From NCBI RefSeq assembly GCF_027532025.1, contig NZ_JAPZSY010000019.1:1-32760 (forward strand): a stretch of DNA of 32,760 bases, read 5' to 3'. Both the position numbers and the translations under genes were made by a program. This document shows positions 21,177 to 29,197 of the stretch, one piece after another. Every line of letters begins with the position of its first letter. The stretch's first letter is position 1. This DNA comes from Inhella sp. GTDB taxonomy: Bacteria; Pseudomonadota; Gammaproteobacteria; Burkholderiales; Burkholderiaceae_C. The notes beneath the pieces are model-generated. The model saw only the letters and a program-made list of their open reading frames with translations. It was not told the DNA's origin and searched no databases.

Positions 21177-21198
21177 ATTCGATTGCGCACAATTTGAT
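21177..21198 (+). promoter_or_regulatory. Probable OhrR operator upstream of ohrR-ohr
   Basis: The dyad ATTG-CGCA-CAAT (21182-21193) lies in a 22-base AT-richer block (ATTCGATTGCGC then ACAATTTGAT), 20 bases before the ohrR ATG. An ATTG/CAAT core of this kind is what I recall for proteobacterial OhrR sites. No second copy is present in the 28-base gap before ohr, so both genes are probably controlled from here. A weak hairpin (GCCAC 21149-21153, GTGGC 21163-21167) just upstream may end the preceding operon. Confidence 0.55.
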
Positions 21199-21217
21199 TG
21201 TTCGCGATCATTCTGGC

Positions 21218-21703
21218 ATGTCGCACGATGCCCAGCTTCGCCCCCTCCCGCATGGCGACGAATGGCTGCACCTGGACCGTCAACTTTGCTTTGCGCTCTA
21301 TGCCAGCTCGCTGGCCATGACCAAGCTGTACAAGCCCCTGCTGGCCCCCCTGGGCCTGACCTACCCGCAGTACTTGGTGATGCTGGTGCTGTGGCAAGAC
21401 GGCACCTCCAGCGTCAGCGCCCTGGGCGAGCGCCTGAGCCTGGACTCCGGCACGCTCACCCCCTTGCTCAAACGTTTGGAACTGGCCGGCCATGTCACCC
21501 GCGCCCGCGATCCCGGCGACGAGCGTCGCGTCCAGGTGGCCCTGACGGCCTGCGGGCACGCCTTGAAAACCCAAGCCCTCGCCCTGCCCACCACCCTGGC
21601 CTGCGCCACGTCGTGCGACCTGGCCGAATTGCAGTCCCTCACCCAGCGCCTGCACGACCTGTTAGGTCGGTTGCGGCGTGCCTCCGTCACCAACCCCGCG
21701 TGA
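21218..21703 (+). CDS. ohrR: MarR-family organic hydroperoxide repressor
   Basis: A 161-residue winged-helix repressor that releases DNA when its cysteine is oxidised by organic hydroperoxides. The sensing Cys24 sits in the diagnostic LDRQLCFALYASS. The wHTH runs from about 50 to 105 (LTYPQYLVMLVLW, GTLTPLLKRLE, DERRVQVAL). Cys129 and Cys133 lie in the C-terminal helix; the Cys24-to-Cys129 spacing (105 residues) is the same as the disulfide pair I recall in Xanthomonas OhrR, so this looks like a two-Cys type. The start at 21218 (MSHDAQL) is chosen over upstream TTG because it aligns with family starts. The target gene ohr is 28 bases downstream. Confidence 0.93.
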   Translation: MSHDAQLRPLPHGDEWLHLDRQLCFALYASSLAMTKLYKPLLAPLGLTYPQYLVMLVLWQDGTSSVSALGERLSLDSGTLTPLLKRLELAGHVTRARDPGDERRVQVALTACGHALKTQALALPTTLACATSCDLAELQSLTQRLHDLLGRLRRASVTNPA

Positions 21704-21731
21704 AGCGGCTCCACCCCCGAAAGGAAACACC

Positions 21732-22157
21732 ATGGCCCTCGACAAAGTCCTGTACACCGCCCACGGCACCGCCACCGGAGGCCGCGAAGGCAGCGGTCGC
21801 AGCAGCGACGGAGCGCTCCACGTCAAACTGAGCACCCCGAAAGAACTCGGTGGCGCGGGCGGCGATGGCACCAACCCCGAGCAACTGTTCGCGGTCGGCT
21901 ACGCCGCCTGCTTCATCGGAGCGCTGAAGGCCGTCGGCGGCAAGATGAAAATCGCCGTGCCGGCCGACGTCTCGATCGACAGCTCAGTGGGCATTGGCCC
22001 CATCCCGGCGGGCTTCGGCATCCAGGTGGCCATGACCATCCGCCTGCCTGGGCTGGATCGCGCCGTGGCCGAGCAACTCGTGGCCGCGGCCCACCAAGTC
22101 TGCCCCTACTCCAACGCGACGCGCGGCAACATTGAGGTGACGCTCACCCTCGCCTGA
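21732..22157 (+). CDS. ohr: Organic hydroperoxide resistance peroxidase
   Basis: A 141-residue OsmC/Ohr-fold thiol peroxidase that reduces organic and fatty acid hydroperoxides in the cytoplasm. Both catalytic cysteines are present: Cys60 (VGYAACFIGAL) and Cys124 (VCPYSNATRGN). The Arg18 and Glu50 positions that support the reactive thiol are conserved. A Shine-Dalgarno AAGGA lies 7 bases before the ATG. Length is standard. It is adjacent to its repressor gene ohrR in the same direction, with no separate operator in between, so a bicistronic transcript is likely. Confidence 0.96.
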   Translation: MALDKVLYTAHGTATGGREGSGRSSDGALHVKLSTPKELGGAGGDGTNPEQLFAVGYAACFIGALKAVGGKMKIAVPADVSIDSSVGIGPIPAGFGIQVAMTIRLPGLDRAVAEQLVAAAHQVCPYSNATRGNIEVTLTLA

Positions 22158-22237
22158 TCCAGCCGCGACGGGTCCGCACGCACGGTCAACGCACCCCAGC
22201 CCGCCCGGAGAACCCTCTCACCGCGACGCTGGGGCCC

Positions 22238-22284
22238 CCTGGGAATCTGCACGGAGGAGACCCAGGCTGTGCCGAAATCCTGGG
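22238..22284. other. Alternative inverted repeats in the ohr/asparaginase convergent gap
   Basis: Between two convergent genes the 136-base gap (22158-22293) holds CCTGGG (22238-22243), CCCAGG (22261-22266) and CCTGGG again (22279-22284). The middle copy can pair with either outer one. No T-run follows in either direction. It may be a weak bidirectional terminator or chance in GC-rich sequence. Confidence 0.3.
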
Positions 22285-22293
22285 GGCGACAGG

Positions 22294-23238
22294 CTAGGCC
22301 TCCAGCAACTCCAGCAGCAGGGCCACCCTGGCCTGGGGCACGCTCAAAGCACCCGCATTGCGCAGTCCGCCACCACCCAACACCGGGCCTGCCGCACAGC
22401 GTGTGGCCCGGATCACCGGCACGCCGCGGGCTTGCGCCTGCAACAAAGCGCGCTCCAAATCGCTCGACAAAGTGCCATTGCCAGTTCCGGCCGCGACCAA
22501 ACCCAGGCGCCGCCCCTCCCGCTGCGCCAGGCTCTCGATCAGCGGCACCAAAGCACCATCCTCACCCGCCGCGTTCCACAGGACGGACACCCGGGGCCAC
22601 AGGCTCGTGTCCGCCGGGAGGCGTTCAGCCCCCCAGGCCAGGGGCGCCAACCAGGGTTGCAAAACGCGCACCGCGCCGGACTCCACCCACGCCAGCACAC
22701 CGTCCGGCGAATCGAAGGCATCAACCCGATAGCTGTGGACCTTGCGAACGCGGTCGCCACGATGCACCCGCCCATCCAAGCACACCACCACCCCACAAGC
22801 GCCGGCCGTTTGCGCCACCGTGACGGCGTCCAGCAGGTTCTGCGGCCCGTCAGGGCTCAGGCTGCTCGCGGGCCGCATGGCCGCCGTCAACACCACGGGT
22901 TTTCCACCCCGCAGCACGCGATGCAACAGGTAGGCGGTCTCCTCCAACGTGTCGGTCCCGTGGGTGATCACCACGCCACCCACGGCCGAATCGTCCATCG
23001 CCTGCTGCACCCGCAAGGCGAGCCTTCGCCACGTGGCGAAGTCCATGTCCTTGCTGTCCAACTGCGCCAATTGCTCGAACGCCAGTTGGTGCGACGCCAA
23101 CGGCGGCACACCCGCCACGAGGGCTTCAATGCCCACAGCACCGGCCCGATAGCCCACGTGATCGGCCGCCGTGGACGCCTGTCCGGCGATGGTGCCGCCA
23201 GTGCCGATGATCAATACCCGTTGCGTCGCGCTTGGCAT
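22294..23238 (-). CDS. L-asparaginase (cytoplasmic, AnsB-like fold)
   Basis: A 314-residue asparaginase that hydrolyses asparagine to aspartate and ammonia. Both catalytic triad-type threonines are present: Thr13 in GTGGTIAG and Thr95 with Asp96 in ITHGTDTLEETAY. Tyr30 in the flexible lid (GYRAGAVGIEAL) and the downstream catalytic Lys in the RKVHSYRVDAF stretch also line up with E. coli AnsB. Unlike AnsB there is no signal peptide, so the protein should stay in the cytoplasm. The order of motifs is closer to type II enzymes than to AnsA. It is divergent from lexA. The ATG at 23238 is 8 bases from the first LexA box, and the only Shine-Dalgarno-like AGGA falls within that box, so repression by LexA is plausible. 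Confidence 0.93.
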   Translation of the reverse strand: MPSATQRVLIIGTGGTIAGQASTAADHVGYRAGAVGIEALVAGVPPLASHQLAFEQLAQLDSKDMDFATWRRLALRVQQAMDDSAVGGVVITHGTDTLEETAYLLHRVLRGGKPVVLTAAMRPASSLSPDGPQNLLDAVTVAQTAGACGVVVCLDGRVHRGDRVRKVHSYRVDAFDSPDGVLAWVESGAVRVLQPWLAPLAWGAERLPADTSLWPRVSVLWNAAGEDGALVPLIESLAQREGRRLGLVAAGTGNGTLSSDLERALLQAQARGVPVIRATRCAAGPVLGGGGLRNAGALSVPQARVALLLELLEA

Positions 23239-23246
23239 CGGTCGAA

Positions 23247-23266
23247 TCCTGTATAAAAATGCAGTA
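23247..23266 (+). promoter_or_regulatory. LexA (SOS) box 1
   Basis: TCCTGTATAAAAATGCAGTA matches the CTGT-N8-ACAG pattern with one change in the second half-site (GCAG), and the flanking TA is kept. It lies 38 bases before the lexA start and 8 bases upstream of the asparaginase ATG. Confidence 0.85.
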
Positions 23267-23285
23267 TCTGGATATTCATCCAGTC
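23266..23285 (+). promoter_or_regulatory. LexA (SOS) box 2
   Basis: CTGG-ATATTCAT-CCAG (core 23268-23283) is a symmetric SOS-like site abutting box 1 (centres 19 bases apart). Two tandem boxes before lexA are known in E. coli and suggest cooperative autorepression here. Confidence 0.75.
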
Positions 23286-23303
23286 TCGATCGGAGCGTAA
23301 CTC

Positions 23304-23972
23304 GTGAATCCCAGCCTCACTCCCCGCCAGCAGCAGATTTTCGACCTGGTTCGGCGCTCCATCGAGCGAACTGGCACCCCGCCCACCCGGGCTGAAATCG
23401 CCCAGACCCTCGGCTTCAAGTCGCCCAATGCAGCAGAAGAGCACTTGCAAGCCTTGGCACGGAAAGGCGTCATTGAGTTGGTCAGCGGCACCTCGCGCGG
23501 CATTCGATTGAAGGCCGACACGCTGAAGGCGCTGCGCCGACGGCCCAGCCTCGCGGAGCAGCCCGAACTGCCGCTGCCGGGCCTCGCCCAGCTGACGCTG
23601 CCGCTGATCGGTCGCGTCGCTGCCGGGTCCCCCATCTTGGCGCAGGAACACATCGAACAGCAATATGCGCTCAGCCCCAGCCTGTTCAGCGCCACGCCCG
23701 ACTACCTGCTTCGCGTGCGCGGCATGAGCATGCGCGACGCCGGCATCCTGGAGGGTGACCTGTTGGCCGTTCGCCGCACCGCCGAGGCGCGCAATGGGCA
23801 AATCGTGGTGGCACGACTGGGCGACGAGGTGACCGTGAAGCGCTGGAAGCGCGAAGGCAACGAAGCTTGGCTGCTGCCCGAAAACCCAGACTTCGAGCCC
23901 ATCCGGGTGCCTCACGAAGGCTTCAGCCTGGAAGGCTTGGCCGTGGGCTTGGTGCGGGCGGGCGTGCACTGA
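23304..23972 (+). CDS. lexA: SOS repressor LexA
   Basis: A 222-residue repressor of the DNA-damage response, cleaved with RecA help. The N-terminal winged helix (1-65) includes [12 protein letters not shown] and [21 protein letters not shown]. The hinge precedes the cleavage site Ala107-Gly108 (RVAAGSP). The serine-lysine dyad is Ser142 (GMSMRDAGI) and Lys179 (VTVKRW). The start is GTG at 23304, with Shine-Dalgarno CGGAG 8 bases before; the product begins MNPSLTPRQ, as expected. Two LexA boxes upstream indicate autorepression. Some Comamonadaceae carry imuA-imuB-dnaE2 behind lexA; here tRNA genes follow instead. Confidence 0.97.
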   Translation: MNPSLTPRQQQIFDLVRRSIERTGTPPTRAEIAQTLGFKSPNAAEEHLQALARKGVIELVSGTSRGIRLKADTLKALRRRPSLAEQPELPLPGLAQLTLPLIGRVAAGSPILAQEHIEQQYALSPSLFSATPDYLLRVRGMSMRDAGILEGDLLAVRRTAEARNGQIVVARLGDEVTVKRWKREGNEAWLLPENPDFEPIRVPHEGFSLEGLAVGLVRAGVH

Positions 23973-24004
23973 CGGGCGACAGGACATCGGCTTCGCCGGG
24001 CGGC

Positions 24005-24026
24005 GCGGTGCACCGCCTCTAGAGGC
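24005..24026. repeat. Two overlapping perfect palindromes after lexA
   Basis: GCGGTGCACCGC (24005-24016) and GCCTCTAGAGGC (24015-24026) share two bases. They lie in the lexA 3' region, 32 bases after the stop, before the terminator. They may be part of the lexA transcript end or simply chance; no T-run follows. Confidence 0.4.
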
Positions 24027-24040
24027 TCGAGCACGCGACA

Positions 24041-24074
24041 AAGAAAAAGGGCCTGCTCAGCGAGCAGGCCCTTT
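24041..24074 (-). terminator. Strong intrinsic terminator for the tRNA cluster, shared with lexA
   Basis: AAAGGGCCTGCTC (24046-24058) and GAGCAGGCCCTTT (24062-24074) form a perfect 13-bp stem with a 3-base loop. On the minus strand it is followed by TTTTTCTTT, directly after the tRNA-Asp gene. On the plus strand the T-run is shorter (TTT, then CAAATTT), so it may also end lexA transcription. Confidence 0.9.
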
Positions 24075-24080
24075 CAAATT

Positions 24081-24157
24081 TGGCGGAGTGGACGGGACTC
24101 GAACCCGCGACCCCCGGCGTGACAGGCCGGTATTCTAACCGACTGAACTACCACTCC
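24081..24157 (-). tRNA. tRNA-Asp (anticodon GTC)
   Basis: A 77-base cloverleaf with encoded CCA (24081-24083). Acceptor GGAGTGG pairs with CCACTCC. The anticodon loop reads CTGTCAC (anticodon GTC), and the T loop is GGGTTCGAGTCCC. It closely resembles E. coli tRNA-Asp. It is the last of three tRNAs in the cluster, 7 bases from the terminator stem. Confidence 0.97.
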
Positions 24158-24214
24158 GCGTCGGGGCTGCGTTCGCAACTTTCGTTGCCGGTGCTGCCAG
24201 ACCGATCTAATTTT

Positions 24215-24290
24215 TGGCGTCCCCTAGGGGATTCGAACCCCTGTTACAACCGTGAAAGGGTCGTGTCCTAGGCCTCTAGACGAAGGGGAC
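24215..24290 (-). tRNA. tRNA-Glu (anticodon TTC)
   Basis: A 76-base cloverleaf with encoded CCA (24215-24217). Acceptor GTCCCCT pairs with AGGGGAC. The anticodon loop CTTTCAC gives TTC, and the T arm is AGGGGTTCGAATCCCCT. It lies 57 bases upstream of tRNA-Asp on the same strand. Its synthetase gene gltX lies immediately upstream of the cluster. Confidence 0.97.
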
Positions 24291-24329
24291 AAATCCTTCA
24301 TGCCCTTGAACCGCGCGCCACCTTTTGAT

Positions 24330-24405
<76 letters not shown>

Positions 24406-24420
24406 TTGGGGCATCACCCG

Positions 24421-24448
24421 GCGTTTGTCGAATTGCGTTTGTCGAATT
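24421..24448. repeat. Exact 14-bp tandem duplication upstream of tRNA-Ala
   Basis: GCGTTTGTCGAATT occurs twice in a row (24421-24434 and 24435-24448) with no mismatch. It lies 16 bases upstream of the tRNA-Ala 5' end, within the presumed leader of the tRNA transcript, between it and gltX. Confidence 0.9.
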
Positions 24449-24501
24449 CGCCAACGACCCGGTAATGACTTCAGGTGTCGCGCTGTTCAAGCGAGAAAGA
24501 G

Positions 24502-24531
24502 ACTATAGCGCGTTTCTCAAATGGATTGCAA
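24502..24531 (-). promoter_or_regulatory. Putative sigma-70 promoter for the tRNA cluster
   Basis: On the minus strand TTGCAA (24526-24531) and TATAGT (24502-24507) are separated by 18 bases, matching -35 and -10 hexamers at 4 of 6 and 5 of 6 positions. It straddles the gltX stop codon and would give a leader of about 90 bases containing the 14-bp duplication, removed by tRNA processing. Confidence 0.5.
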
Positions 24532-25923
24532 GCGGCCCATCAAAATTTTTCGATCGAACAGGGCCAGGCATTGGTCGATGGCCGGGGTTTGCGTCTTGCC
24601 GAAAACGGCCACGCGAACCGGGATGGCAAGCTGCGGCATCTTGAGGCCATGGCCCGCAAGGACGGCCTTGAAAGCGGCTGCCACCCCCGCCGCCGTCCAT
24701 TCAGCGTCATTCAACGCAAGCGCCAGCGCGCGCACCGCAGGACGGATGCTGTCCGTCAGGTGTTGGGTGCGCAAGTCGTCGGCCAGCGTCACCTCCCCGT
24801 AATAGGCGACCAGCCATTCGGCCAGGGCCTCGAGCGTGCTGCACCGGTCTTTGAACAGCTCGCACTGCGCCTCCAAGGGCGCGCTGCTGGGCATCACAAG
24901 GCCTCGCGCCGCCAAACGCGGGGCGATCAGCGCCGCCAAGCGATCGGCGGACGCCGATTTCATGTGCTGGCCGTTCACCCACTCCAACTTGGCAGGATCC
25001 CACTGGGCGGGGCTCTTGCTGAGATGACTGCCGTCAAACCAAGCAACGAATTGCTCGCGGCTGAAAATCTCGTCGTCGCCGTGACTCCATCCCAAACGTG
25101 CCAAGTAGTTCAGCATGGCTTCGGGCAGGTAGCCAGCCTGTTCGTAGGCCGTCACGCTCACAGCGCCGCGGCGCTTGGACAACTTCTGGCCGTCGTCGCC
25201 CAAGATGACTGGCATGTGCCCGTACTGCGGCAAGGGAGCGCCCAAGGCCTGGAACAGGTTGATTTGCCACGGCGTGTTGTTGATGTGCTCGTCGCCGCGG
25301 AACACATGGCTGATGCGCATGTCCCAGTCGTCCACCACCACCGCGAAGTTGTAGGTGGGCACGCCGTCGGCGCGCACCAGGATCAGATCGTCGATCTCGC
25401 GGTTGCTGATGCGAATCTCGCCCTTGACGAGGTCTTGCCAGACCACGTCCCCATCGGACGGGTTCTTGAAACGGATCACCGATGCCACGCCCGGAGGCGC
25501 GGACGGCAGAGTTTTGCCGGCTTCGGGGCGCCAGCGTCCGTCGTAGCGGCGCTTTTCACCTCGGGCCTCTTGCCCGGCCTTCATGGCCTCGAGTTCTTCT
25601 GGGGTCGCGTAGCAGCGGTAGGCTTTCCCATCCTGGATGAGTTGCTCAGCAACGGCTTGGTAGCGGTCGAGCCGCTGCATCTGGTAGACCGGGCCCTCGT
25701 CGTAGTCCAGCCCCAGCCACTGCATGGACGCCAAGATCTGATCGACCGAGTCCTGCGTCGAGCGCGCCACGTCGGTGTCTTCGATGCGAAGCACGAACTG
25801 CCCGCCATGGTGACGGGCGTAGGCCCAGGAGTACAGCGCCGTGCGGGCGGTGCCCAGGTGCAGGAAACCCGTCGGAGACGGGGCGATTCGGGTGCGAATG
25901 GGGGTCACGGCAGGGGCGTTCAT
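24517..25923 (-). CDS. gltX: Glutamyl-tRNA synthetase
   Basis: A 468-residue class I synthetase charging tRNA-Glu. The HIGH-type motif is HLGT (22-25) after RIAPSPTGF, and KLSKR is at 247-251. The ATP site segment RIEDTD, the YNFAVVVDD segment and the C-terminal anticodon-binding helical domain (about 310-468) are complete. Length is usual for bacterial GluRS. The ATG overlaps the metZ stop (ATGA). The tRNA cluster downstream on the same strand includes tRNA-Glu, its own substrate. Confidence 0.97.
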   Translation of the reverse strand: MNAPAVTPIRTRIAPSPTGFLHLGTARTALYSWAYARHHGGQFVLRIEDTDVARSTQDSVDQILASMQWLGLDYDEGPVYQMQRLDRYQAVAEQLIQDGKAYRCYATPEELEAMKAGQEARGEKRRYDGRWRPEAGKTLPSAPPGVASVIRFKNPSDGDVVWQDLVKGEIRISNREIDDLILVRADGVPTYNFAVVVDDWDMRISHVFRGDEHINNTPWQINLFQALGAPLPQYGHMPVILGDDGQKLSKRRGAVSVTAYEQAGYLPEAMLNYLARLGWSHGDDEIFSREQFVAWFDGSHLSKSPAQWDPAKLEWVNGQHMKSASADRLAALIAPRLAARGLVMPSSAPLEAQCELFKDRCSTLEALAEWLVAYYGEVTLADDLRTQHLTDSIRPAVRALALALNDAEWTAAGVAAAFKAVLAGHGLKMPQLAIPVRVAVFGKTQTPAIDQCLALFDRKILMGRLQSI

Positions 25924-27137
25924 CGGGTCGTCAAGGTGGTCAGGCCGCGAAGCAAGTCGTCGGTGATGTCTCCCACGTGCTCCAGACCGACGGCCAGACG
26001 AATGAGGCCTTGGCCGATACCGGCCGCCTGACGCTGGGCTTCCGTCAGACGGCCATGAGAGGTGGTGGCTGGGTGGGTGATGATGGACTTGGTGTCACCC
26101 AGGTTGGTGGCGACGCTCAACACCCGGGTGCTGTCGATGACATGGAAAGCGGCAGCGCGCGCGGCCTCCGGGCTGTCGGCCTTCAGATCGAAAGACAACA
26201 CGGCCCCGCCCTGCCCGCTTTGCTGGCGCATGGCCAGCGCGTGTTGGGGGTGCGATGGCAGCGATGGGTAGTAAACCCGTCCGAGTTCAGGGCGGGTCTC
26301 CAGCCAGTGGGCAATGGTCAGCGCCCGTTCGCTTTGAGCGTGCATGCGCAGCGACAGGGTTTCCAGGCCCTTGAGCACCACCCAGGCATTGAAGGGGGCG
26401 AGCACCATGCCGGCCGTGCGCATGACGGGGCCGAAGACGTCCACGATCAGGTGCTTGGGGCCGCACAGGGCCCCGGCCATGACCCGCCCTTGACCGTCCA
26501 TGTACTTGGTGGCGGAGTGCATCACGACATCAGCCCCCAGGGCGGCCGGTTGTTGCAGGGTCGGCGTGGCGTAGGTGTTGTCGACGGCCAGCAAAGCGCC
26601 CGCACCGTGCGCAATCGCAGCCAGTGCGGCGATGTCGCACACCTCGTTGAGGGGGTTGGTGGGGGTCTCAGCGAACAGCAGGCGAGTTCGGGGCCGCAGG
26701 GCGGCTTGCCACTCTGCAGGGTCGGTTTGGGACACGAAAGTCGTCTCGACACCGAACTTGGCGAACTCCTTGGCGAACAGGTTGATGGTGGAGCCGAACA
26801 CCGAGCGGGAGCACACCACGTGGTCACCAGCCTGCAGCAGACCCATGCCCAACAACAGGATGGCGCTCATGCCCGTGGACGTCGCAATGGCGGCCTCGGT
26901 GCCCTCCAGGGCCGCCAAGCGGGCCTCCAAGCTTCGCACCGTGGGGTTGCCGGTGCGCGAGTACGTGAAGTCCTCGCTCTGAGCGAATCGCTGCGCCGCC
27001 GTGGCGGCGTCGGGCTGCACGTAGGCGCTGGTCAGGAACAGAGCCTCAGAGTTTTCGCCGTGCTGGCTGGGGGGCAAAGCGGTGCGCACCGCCAGCGTGT
27101 CGCGGTGCAGGCCTGCGGGCAGGGGGCGGCTCGGCAT
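25920..27137 (-). CDS. metZ: O-succinylhomoserine sulfhydrylase
   Basis: A 405-residue PLP enzyme of the Cys/Met metabolism family that makes homocysteine from O-succinylhomoserine and sulfide in methionine synthesis. The PLP lysine is Lys211 in HSATKYMDG. YSRTGNPT (59-66), STGMSA (87-92) and VDNTYATP are family signatures. The start region (LAVRTALPPSQHGENSEALF) and the neighbour purF are typical of MetZ in Burkholderiales. The closely related O-acetylhomoserine enzyme or cystathionine gamma-synthase cannot be fully excluded by sequence alone. It follows purF by 3 bases and overlaps gltX by 4. Confidence 0.92.
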   Translation of the reverse strand: MPSRPLPAGLHRDTLAVRTALPPSQHGENSEALFLTSAYVQPDAATAAQRFAQSEDFTYSRTGNPTVRSLEARLAALEGTEAAIATSTGMSAILLLGMGLLQAGDHVVCSRSVFGSTINLFAKEFAKFGVETTFVSQTDPAEWQAALRPRTRLLFAETPTNPLNEVCDIAALAAIAHGAGALLAVDNTYATPTLQQPAALGADVVMHSATKYMDGQGRVMAGALCGPKHLIVDVFGPVMRTAGMVLAPFNAWVVLKGLETLSLRMHAQSERALTIAHWLETRPELGRVYYPSLPSHPQHALAMRQQSGQGGAVLSFDLKADSPEAARAAAFHVIDSTRVLSVATNLGDTKSIITHPATTSHGRLTEAQRQAAGIGQGLIRLAVGLEHVGDITDDLLRGLTTLTTR

Positions 27138-27140
27138 GAC

Positions 27141-28646
27141 TCAGTCGCTTTGGGATTGCAGCGCCAGTCGGCCGCTGGCGGCGGCGTCCTCGTCCTGCGG
27201 CTTGGGCCGTTGGGCCTGCAGCGCGGCGATCTCACCCTCGCCGATGTCGCCCGTGATGTAGTGGCCGTCGAAGCACGAGGCTTCGAAACCGTTCAACTTG
27301 GGTTGCAAGGCGGCCACCACGCGCTTCATGGCATCGACGTCTTGATAAATCAGCGCATCGGCGCCGATGTAGGCGCGAATCTCTTCGAGCGTGCGGCCGT
27401 GCGCGATGAGTTCTTCGCGCGTGGGCATGTCGATGCCGTACACGTTGGGGTAGCGCACCGGAGGCGCTGCCGAGGCCATGTACACCTTGACCGCGCCGGC
27501 CTCGCGGGCCATGGCGACGATTTCCTTGGATGTGGTGCCGCGAACGATGGAGTCGTCCACCAACAGCACGCGGCGGCCCTTGAACTCCTGCGCAATGGCA
27601 TTGAGCTTTTGACGCACCGACTTCTTGCGCACGCCCTGCCCCGGCATGATGAAGGTGCGGCCCACGTAGCGGTTCTTCACGAAGCCTTCTCGGTAAGGGC
27701 GGCCGATGCGATGGGCCAATTGCATGGCCGAGGGTCGGCTGCTTTCCGGGATGGGGATGACAACGTCGATCTCTTGCGGAGGGATGGTCGACAGCACCCG
27801 CTGAGCCAAGGTCTCGCCCATGTTCAGGCGGGCTTGGTAGACGGAAATGCCATCCAGGACCGAGTCCGGTCGGGCCAAGTAGACGAACTCGAACATGCAG
27901 GGGTTGAGGCTGGCTTGTTCAGCGCACTGGCGGGTGTGGAGTTGGCCCTCGGTGTCGATGAACAGCGCCTCGCCCGGCTCCACATCGCGTTCCAGCTTGA
28001 AGCCGGTGCCTTCGAGCGTCACGCTCTCGCTGGCAACCATCCACTCGCCATCCTGGCCCCGTCCGAAGCACAGGGGACGAATGCCGTACGGGTCGCGGAA
28101 GGCCAGCAAACCGTGACCGGCAATGAGTGCGATGACCGCATAACTGCCGCGCAGCCGGCGATGCACTGCACGCACAGCCTCGAACACGGCGTCGGCCGTG
28201 AGGGGCAAGTCGCGGGCCACGTTTTCCAGCTCGTGGGCCACCACGTTGATGAGCACCTCGGTGTCGCTCTCGGTGTTGATGTGGCGGCGGTCCACGGCGA
28301 ACAATTCCGCCCGCAACTCGGCGGTGTTGGTCAGGTTGCCGTTGTGCACCAGCACCAAGCCGAAGGGCGCGTTGACGTAGAAGGGCTGCGCCTCTTCTTC
28401 GCTGTGCGCATTGCCCGCGGTGGGGTAGCGAACTTGCCCAAGGCCGATGTGGCCCGGCAAGGCCCGCATGTTGCGGGTGCGGAAGACATCGCGCACCATG
28501 CCCTTGGCCTTGTGCATGAAGCATTTGGTGCCGTCCATGGTGACGATGCCCGCGGCATCTTGGCCGCGATGCTGCAACAGCAACAAGGCGTCGTACAACA
28601 GTTGATTGACGGGCTGATGGGACAGCGCTCCGACGATGCCACACAT
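27141..28646 (-). CDS. purF: Amidophosphoribosyltransferase
   Basis: A 501-residue enzyme for the first committed step of purine synthesis (PRPP plus glutamine to phosphoribosylamine). The catalytic cysteine is Cys2 (MCGIVGAL), exposed after Met removal; this also fixes the start, and the longer open frame upstream is not real. The N-terminal glutamine amidotransferase domain contains HRGQDAAGI, RYPTAG and the LVHNGNLTN motif. The PRPP-binding loop is VLLVDDSIVRGTTS. A strong Shine-Dalgarno (GAGGAGAA) precedes the ATG. It follows cvpA by 11 bases, a pairing seen widely in proteobacteria. Confidence 0.97.
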   Translation of the reverse strand: MCGIVGALSHQPVNQLLYDALLLLQHRGQDAAGIVTMDGTKCFMHKAKGMVRDVFRTRNMRALPGHIGLGQVRYPTAGNAHSEEEAQPFYVNAPFGLVLVHNGNLTNTAELRAELFAVDRRHINTESDTEVLINVVAHELENVARDLPLTADAVFEAVRAVHRRLRGSYAVIALIAGHGLLAFRDPYGIRPLCFGRGQDGEWMVASESVTLEGTGFKLERDVEPGEALFIDTEGQLHTRQCAEQASLNPCMFEFVYLARPDSVLDGISVYQARLNMGETLAQRVLSTIPPQEIDVVIPIPESSRPSAMQLAHRIGRPYREGFVKNRYVGRTFIMPGQGVRKKSVRQKLNAIAQEFKGRRVLLVDDSIVRGTTSKEIVAMAREAGAVKVYMASAAPPVRYPNVYGIDMPTREELIAHGRTLEEIRAYIGADALIYQDVDAMKRVVAALQPKLNGFEASCFDGHYITGDIGEGEIAALQAQRPKPQDEDAAASGRLALQSQSD

Positions 28647-28657
28647 GGCGGTTCTCC

Positions 28658-29197
28658 TCAGGTCTTGGCGCCAGCGGCAGGCGCCGGAGGCAGCACAAGG
28701 CGGTGCAAGTCTTGCGGGAACAGGGGGGACAGCGCTTGCAAGGCCGCACCCAGCCAGGGGCGCAACAGGGAGTCGCGCCAACTGGGGTGTTTGACAAAGG
28801 GGGTGAAGCCGATAAGCACCGCCAGCAGCAGGATCAGCAGCAGGCCTTTCACGAGACCAAAGCCAGCGCCCAACACGCGGTCCACGCCCTGCAAGGGGGT
28901 GGCGTGAACCAGCGTGCGGCTCAAGCGGGCGAGCACCGCGCACACGACCAACACCAAGACGAAGGCCAAAACCGGGGCCGCGAGGGCTTGCCACGCGCCC
29001 TCGCCCGTTGCAGGCGGAAGCCAAAGTGCCACGCCCGGCGCCACCCAGGGGGCGGTCACGTAGGCCACCACCCAACCCGCCAGCGACAAGGCCTGGAACA
29101 CGAAACCTCGCAGCGCCCCCACCACAGCGGACAGCAGCAAGACGCCCAGCAAGGCCAGGTCCGCCCAGGTGAGCAGCCCTTCTTGCCCGGTCGTCAT
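28658..29197 (-). CDS. cvpA: CvpA family membrane protein
   Basis: A 179-residue inner-membrane protein with four hydrophobic stretches (about residues 10-30, 32-52, 75-95 and 118-138). The first shows the family start pattern (TWADLALLGVLLLSAVVGALRG). In E. coli CvpA is needed for colicin V production and affects envelope tolerance; the molecular role is not settled. It overlaps the SPOR-protein stop by 4 bases (ATGA) and sits 11 bases upstream of purF. The C-terminus is a short Pro/Ala tail. Confidence 0.93.
   Translation of the reverse strand: MTTGQEGLLTWADLALLGVLLLSAVVGALRGFVFQALSLAGWVVAYVTAPWVAPGVALWLPPATGEGAWQALAAPVLAFVLVLVVCAVLARLSRTLVHATPLQGVDRVLGAGFGLVKGLLLILLLAVLIGFTPFVKHPSWRDSLLRPWLGAALQALSPLFPQDLHRLVLPPAPAAGAKT

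Noticed and set aside
25977-28907. A 976-codon open frame on the plus strand, antisense to purF, metZ and gltX
   Set aside because: It runs opposite to three clearly recognised genes; long antisense frames are expected in high-GC coding DNA, and the translation has no recognisable domain.
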